A DNA stretch of 6,300 nt from an uncultured Thalassospira sp. (lineage in GTDB: Bacteria; Pseudomonadota; Alphaproteobacteria; Rhodospirillales_A; Thalassospiraceae). The DNA is taken from assembly GCA_946885765.1 (NCBI GenBank), contig CAMPHD010000198.1, positions 1-6,300 of the forward strand, written 5' to 3'. The first letter of the stretch is position 1. Each line of letters opens with the position of its first letter. Below, one piece after another: positions 3,434 to 6,300 of this stretch. The translations under genes and the position numbers were made by a program. The notes under the pieces are model-generated. The model saw nothing but the letters and a program-made list of their open reading frames with translations, was not told the DNA's origin and did no database searches.

Positions 3434-6300
3434 TTAAAGTTTGAGACGCGCATTTTCGGGGTCATAAAAGACCGTGCTGGTGATGGTGGCCCTGATCGTC
3501 CGGTCGGGCATCGGGATATAAACCGTTTCGCCGGTCTTGCCGTGGCCGCCTTCGATCCGGGCAAGGGCAATCGGGCGACCTGCCGCGTCGCTGTGATAGG
3601 ACGATGTCACGTGGCCGACCATCTTCATCGGGATCGGCTGGTTCGGATCAAGGACGATCTGTGCGCCTTCTTCAAGTCTGGACGTGCCATCATCGGTCAG
3701 AAGCCCGACCAGTTGCTTGCGGCCTTCTGCCGTTAGGTCCGGGCGGTTAAGGGCCCGCATGCCGACAAAGTCGGGCTTGTTTTTGCCAACCGCCCATCCG
3801 GCACCCGCGTCATAAGGCGTCACCGTCCCGTCGGTATCCTGACCGACAATGATGAAGCCCTTTTCGGCACGCAGAACATGCATGGTTTCGGTGCCATAGG
3901 GGCAGATATCGTATTTCTGACCCGCCGCGAACAGCGTTTCCCAAAGGGCGCGGCCATGACGGGCGGGGACGTTGACCTCAAATCCAAGTTCGCCCGTGAA
4001 GCTGACCCGGAACAGGCGGGCCGGGAAACCGGCAACCGAGCATTCGGCTATCGACATATGCGGGAAGGCTTCGTCGGAAATATCGAGCCCCTCGACAAAT
4101 GGTGCCAGAAGATTACGCGCATTCGGACCGTTCAGCGCAATGGTCGCCCATTGTTCGGTGGTCGAGGTCAGCCAGACTTTCAGATCCGGCCATTCCGTCT
4201 GAAGGTAATCTTCCATCATGTTCAATACACGCGCCGCCCCGCCGGTGGTGGTGGTGATGTGGAAACGGTCATCACTCAGACGGCCAATCACACCGTCATC
4301 ACGGATATAGCCATCATCGCCAAGCAAAAGGCCATAACGGGTGCGACCGGGGGCAAGTTTGGTCCAGGGGTTGGTATACATGCGGTTCATGAATTCAACC
4401 GCATCGGGGCCGACCACCTCGATCTTGCCAAGGGTTGATGCGTCAAACATGCCAAGCGATTTGCGTGTTTCGCGGCATTCGCGACGCACGGCGGCGTCCA
4501 TGTCTTCGCCGTCCTTGGGGAAATACCATGCACGACGCCATAGGCTGACCGGTTCGAACACCGCGCCATTTTCTTCGGCCCAGCTATCGATGGGGGTTTT
4601 ACGGGTGACTTCGAAATGATCCCCCTTGTGATAGCCGACAAACGCCCCGAACGTCGTCGGGGTGTAGGGCGGGCGGAATGTGGTCAGGCCGACTTCGGGC
4701 TGTTTCTTGCCAAGGGCATCGGCGGCAATGTTCAGGCCGTTGATGTTTGACATCTTGCCCTGATCGGTTGCCATGCCGTTGGTGGTGTAGCGTTTGACAT
4801 GTTCGATCGAACGCATGCCTTCGCGCACGGCAAGGCGCAAATCCTTGGCGGTGACATCGTTCTGATAATCGACAAAGGCGCGGGCCTTGCCAGCGTCAAG
4901 ATCGGTCGGAAGTTCGGTGTGGCTGGCACCCGAACCGGGGCGATCATCGGCAACCGAAAGCGTTTTGACCGTGGCGGTTTTGCCAAGCGCCTTGACCGCA
5001 GCAGCCCCCATCGCGGACCCGTCATCAAGGGCGGCTTCGATCCCCCAAAGTCCACGCCCGGCACCGGCGATCTGGCAATCCTCGGTAATGCGGTCGGGCA
5101 GGAAGGTCTGGCTTTGGTCATCCCATTTAAGCGTCCCCTTGGTATGGGAAAACAGATGCAGCGACGGGGTCCAGCCCCCGCAAACCAGAAGGCTGTCGCA
5201 AGCCAATGTCTGGGCGGCCATAACGGTGCCATTTTCAACCTTGTTGATCCGCACCGACTTGATGCGCAGGCGACCGGACGTGCCGGTTGCGGTATAACCG
5301 GCAAAGACCGTGATCCCGCGTGACGTGGCTTCTTTGACAAGGGCTGCATTCGGGGCGGGGCGGGTGTCGACAATGGCCCCGATCTTCGTTCCGGCCGATG
5401 CCAGATCAAAGGCTGCATACCATGCGCTGTCATGGCTGGTGACGATGACGGCATTGTTTCCGACACGCACGCCATAGCGGTTCAGGTAGGTTTGCGCCGA
5501 TCCGGCCAGCATCACGCCCGGACGATCATTGCCATCAAATACCAGCGGTTTTTCAAGCGCACCCTGCGCCAGAATGACCTGTCTGGCGCGGACCCGCCAC
5601 ATGCGTTCCCGCGGGGCTTTATCGACCGGTTTTTCCAGATGATCGGTCAGTTTCTGACACAGGCCGATCATGTTCTGATGGTAATAGCCAATCGCTGTGG
5701 TGCGGGTCATGATCCGCACACCAAGTTCGGTCAGGGTATCAAGTTCGGCCTCCAGCCAGTCCCATGCCGGTTTGCCGTCAATTTTTGCCTGTGGTTCGCT
5801 TAAAATCGTTCCGCCCGGTTCGGCGTTTTCATCGACCAGTGTCACGCGAAGCCCGGATTCTGCGGCGGCACGTGCGGCGGCAAGACCGGCAGGACCGGCA
5901 CCGACAACCAGAATATCGGTATGCAGATAGCGCGATGCGTAATTGTCCGGGTCGGGTTCGGTCGGCGACACGCCAAGACCGGCAGCGGCCCGGATGAACG
6001 GTTCGTAAACCTTGTCCCAGAAGGACCGTGGCCACATGAAGGTCTTGTAATAGAACCCGGCGGAAAACAGCATGTAAAGGCGGTCATTGATCGCGCCGAT
6101 ATCGAATTTCAGGCTGGGATATTTGTTCTGGCTGCTGGTTTCAAGTCCGTTCCAGATTTCCTGCACGGTTGCGCGCGTGTTGGGTTCAAACTGTCCCTTG
6201 CCACGGCGTGTTCCGATCAAGGCGTTTGGTTCTTCGGAGCCTGCGGCAATCGGGCCGCGCGGACGATGATATTTGAACGAACGCCCCATCAGGTGAACAC
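3434..6300 (-). CDS. soxA: Sarcosine oxidase alpha subunit SoxA, N-terminus cut by window edge
   Basis: Large subunit of heterotetrameric sarcosine oxidase. With SoxB it converts sarcosine, O2 and tetrahydrofolate to glycine, H2O2 and 5,10-methylene-THF. The frame is open to the right edge, reading Val-His-Leu before the Met at 6289. SoxA proteins carry GVHL(V/M)GRSFKYHRPRG internally, so the Met is not the start. About 50 residues are missing out of roughly 1000. Counting from that Met: residues 1-120 are the rest of the ferredoxin-like N-terminal domain. The Rossmann dinucleotide (NAD+) site is at 126-154 (DILVVGAGPAGLAAARAAAESG...VDE), and the pyridine nucleotide-disulfide oxidoreductase fold runs to about 430. 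The SoxA signature RYTTNGMATDQGKMSN is at 500-515. The GcvT-like folate domain is at about 570-850 (SLGMFDAST, RVSFTGELGFEV, GFIIVGQDTDGTVTPYD), and the GcvT C-terminal barrel at about 857-945. No disruption is seen. The subunit order implies soxB and soxD beyond the right edge. Confidence 0.96.
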   Translation of the reverse strand, partial: VHLMGRSFKYHRPRGPIAAGSEEPNALIGTRRGKGQFEPNTRATVQEIWNGLETSSQNKYPSLKFDIGAINDRLYMLFSAGFYYKTFMWPRSFWDKVYEPFIRAAAGLGVSPTEPDPDNYASRYLHTDILVVGAGPAGLAAARAAAESGLRVTLVDENAEPGGTILSEPQAKIDGKPAWDWLEAELDTLTELGVRIMTRTTAIGYYHQNMIGLCQKLTDHLEKPVDKAPRERMWRVRARQVILAQGALEKPLVFDGNDRPGVMLAGSAQTYLNRYGVRVGNNAVIVTSHDSAWYAAFDLASAGTKIGAIVDTRPAPNAALVKEATSRGITVFAGYTATGTSGRLRIKSVRINKVENGTVMAAQTLACDSLLVCGGWTPSLHLFSHTKGTLKWDDQSQTFLPDRITEDCQIAGAGRGLWGIEAALDDGSAMGAAAVKALGKTATVKTLSVADDRPGSGASHTELPTDLDAGKARAFVDYQNDVTAKDLRLAVREGMRSIEHVKRYTTNGMATDQGKMSNINGLNIAADALGKKQPEVGLTTFRPPYTPTTFGAFVGYHKGDHFEVTRKTPIDSWAEENGAVFEPVSLWRRAWYFPKDGEDMDAAVRRECRETRKSLGMFDASTLGKIEVVGPDAVEFMNRMYTNPWTKLAPGRTRYGLLLGDDGYIRDDGVIGRLSDDRFHITTTTGGAARVLNMMEDYLQTEWPDLKVWLTSTTEQWATIALNGPNARNLLAPFVEGLDISDEAFPHMSIAECSVAGFPARLFRVSFTGELGFEVNVPARHGRALWETLFAAGQKYDICPYGTETMHVLRAEKGFIIVGQDTDGTVTPYDAGAGWAVGKNKPDFVGMRALNRPDLTAEGRKQLVGLLTDDGTSRLEEGAQIVLDPNQPIPMKMVGHVTSSYHSDAAGRPIALARIEGGHGKTGETVYIPMPDRTIRATITSTVFYDPENARLKL

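Noticed and set aside
3434..6289. SoxA starting at the Met at 6289.
   Set aside because: The frame continues upstream without a stop to the window edge, and MGRSFKYHRPRG is an internal motif of the family, so the gene is simply cut.

Overview
The window looks like chromosomal DNA of a marine-type alphaproteobacterium (Rhodospirillales, Thalassospira-like). This is inferred from the RpoD and sarcosine oxidase proteins, moderately high GC in the genes, and an alphaproteobacterial-type LexA box (GTTC-N7-GTTC). I could not run a database search, so the genus is a guess.

Layout. Positions 2-1162 (+) are the C-terminal part of rpoD, the housekeeping sigma factor, with its start outside the window. 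Two adjacent hairpins follow. The second, at 1216-1245, is a good intrinsic terminator, and a tRNA gene with a CAT anticodon starts only 14 bases later (1259-1332, +). A candidate tRNA promoter overlaps the twin hairpins. After the tRNA comes another long hairpin, then about 230 bases in which I see no gene.

At 1602-1634 there is a LexA box overlapping a candidate promoter. A strong terminator hairpin lies just downstream (1668-1700), and then a 36-codon ORF (1733-1843) with an excellent Shine-Dalgarno sequence. This could be an SOS-controlled short RNA, an attenuated leader, or a small-protein gene. It is the least ordinary control region in the window.

From 1991 to 2631 there are six diverged head-to-tail copies of a unit of about 108 bp. 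Degenerate sequence continues to about 2700 and may begin as early as 1830. No convincing gene lies in the array: the long open frames on both strands have poor starts, and the unit lengths vary without respect for reading frame. The array fills the gap between two convergent transcription units.

The right half (2838-6300, - strand) is the distal part of a heterotetrameric sarcosine oxidase operon. soxA (alpha subunit, missing its first few dozen codons beyond 6300) is followed 32 bases later by soxG (gamma subunit). The beta and delta genes (soxB, soxD) are expected upstream, beyond the right edge. The enzyme demethylates sarcosine to glycine, giving H2O2 and 5,10-methylene-tetrahydrofolate. 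The genes themselves are ordinary. The unusual material is the non-coding stretch 1600-2700.
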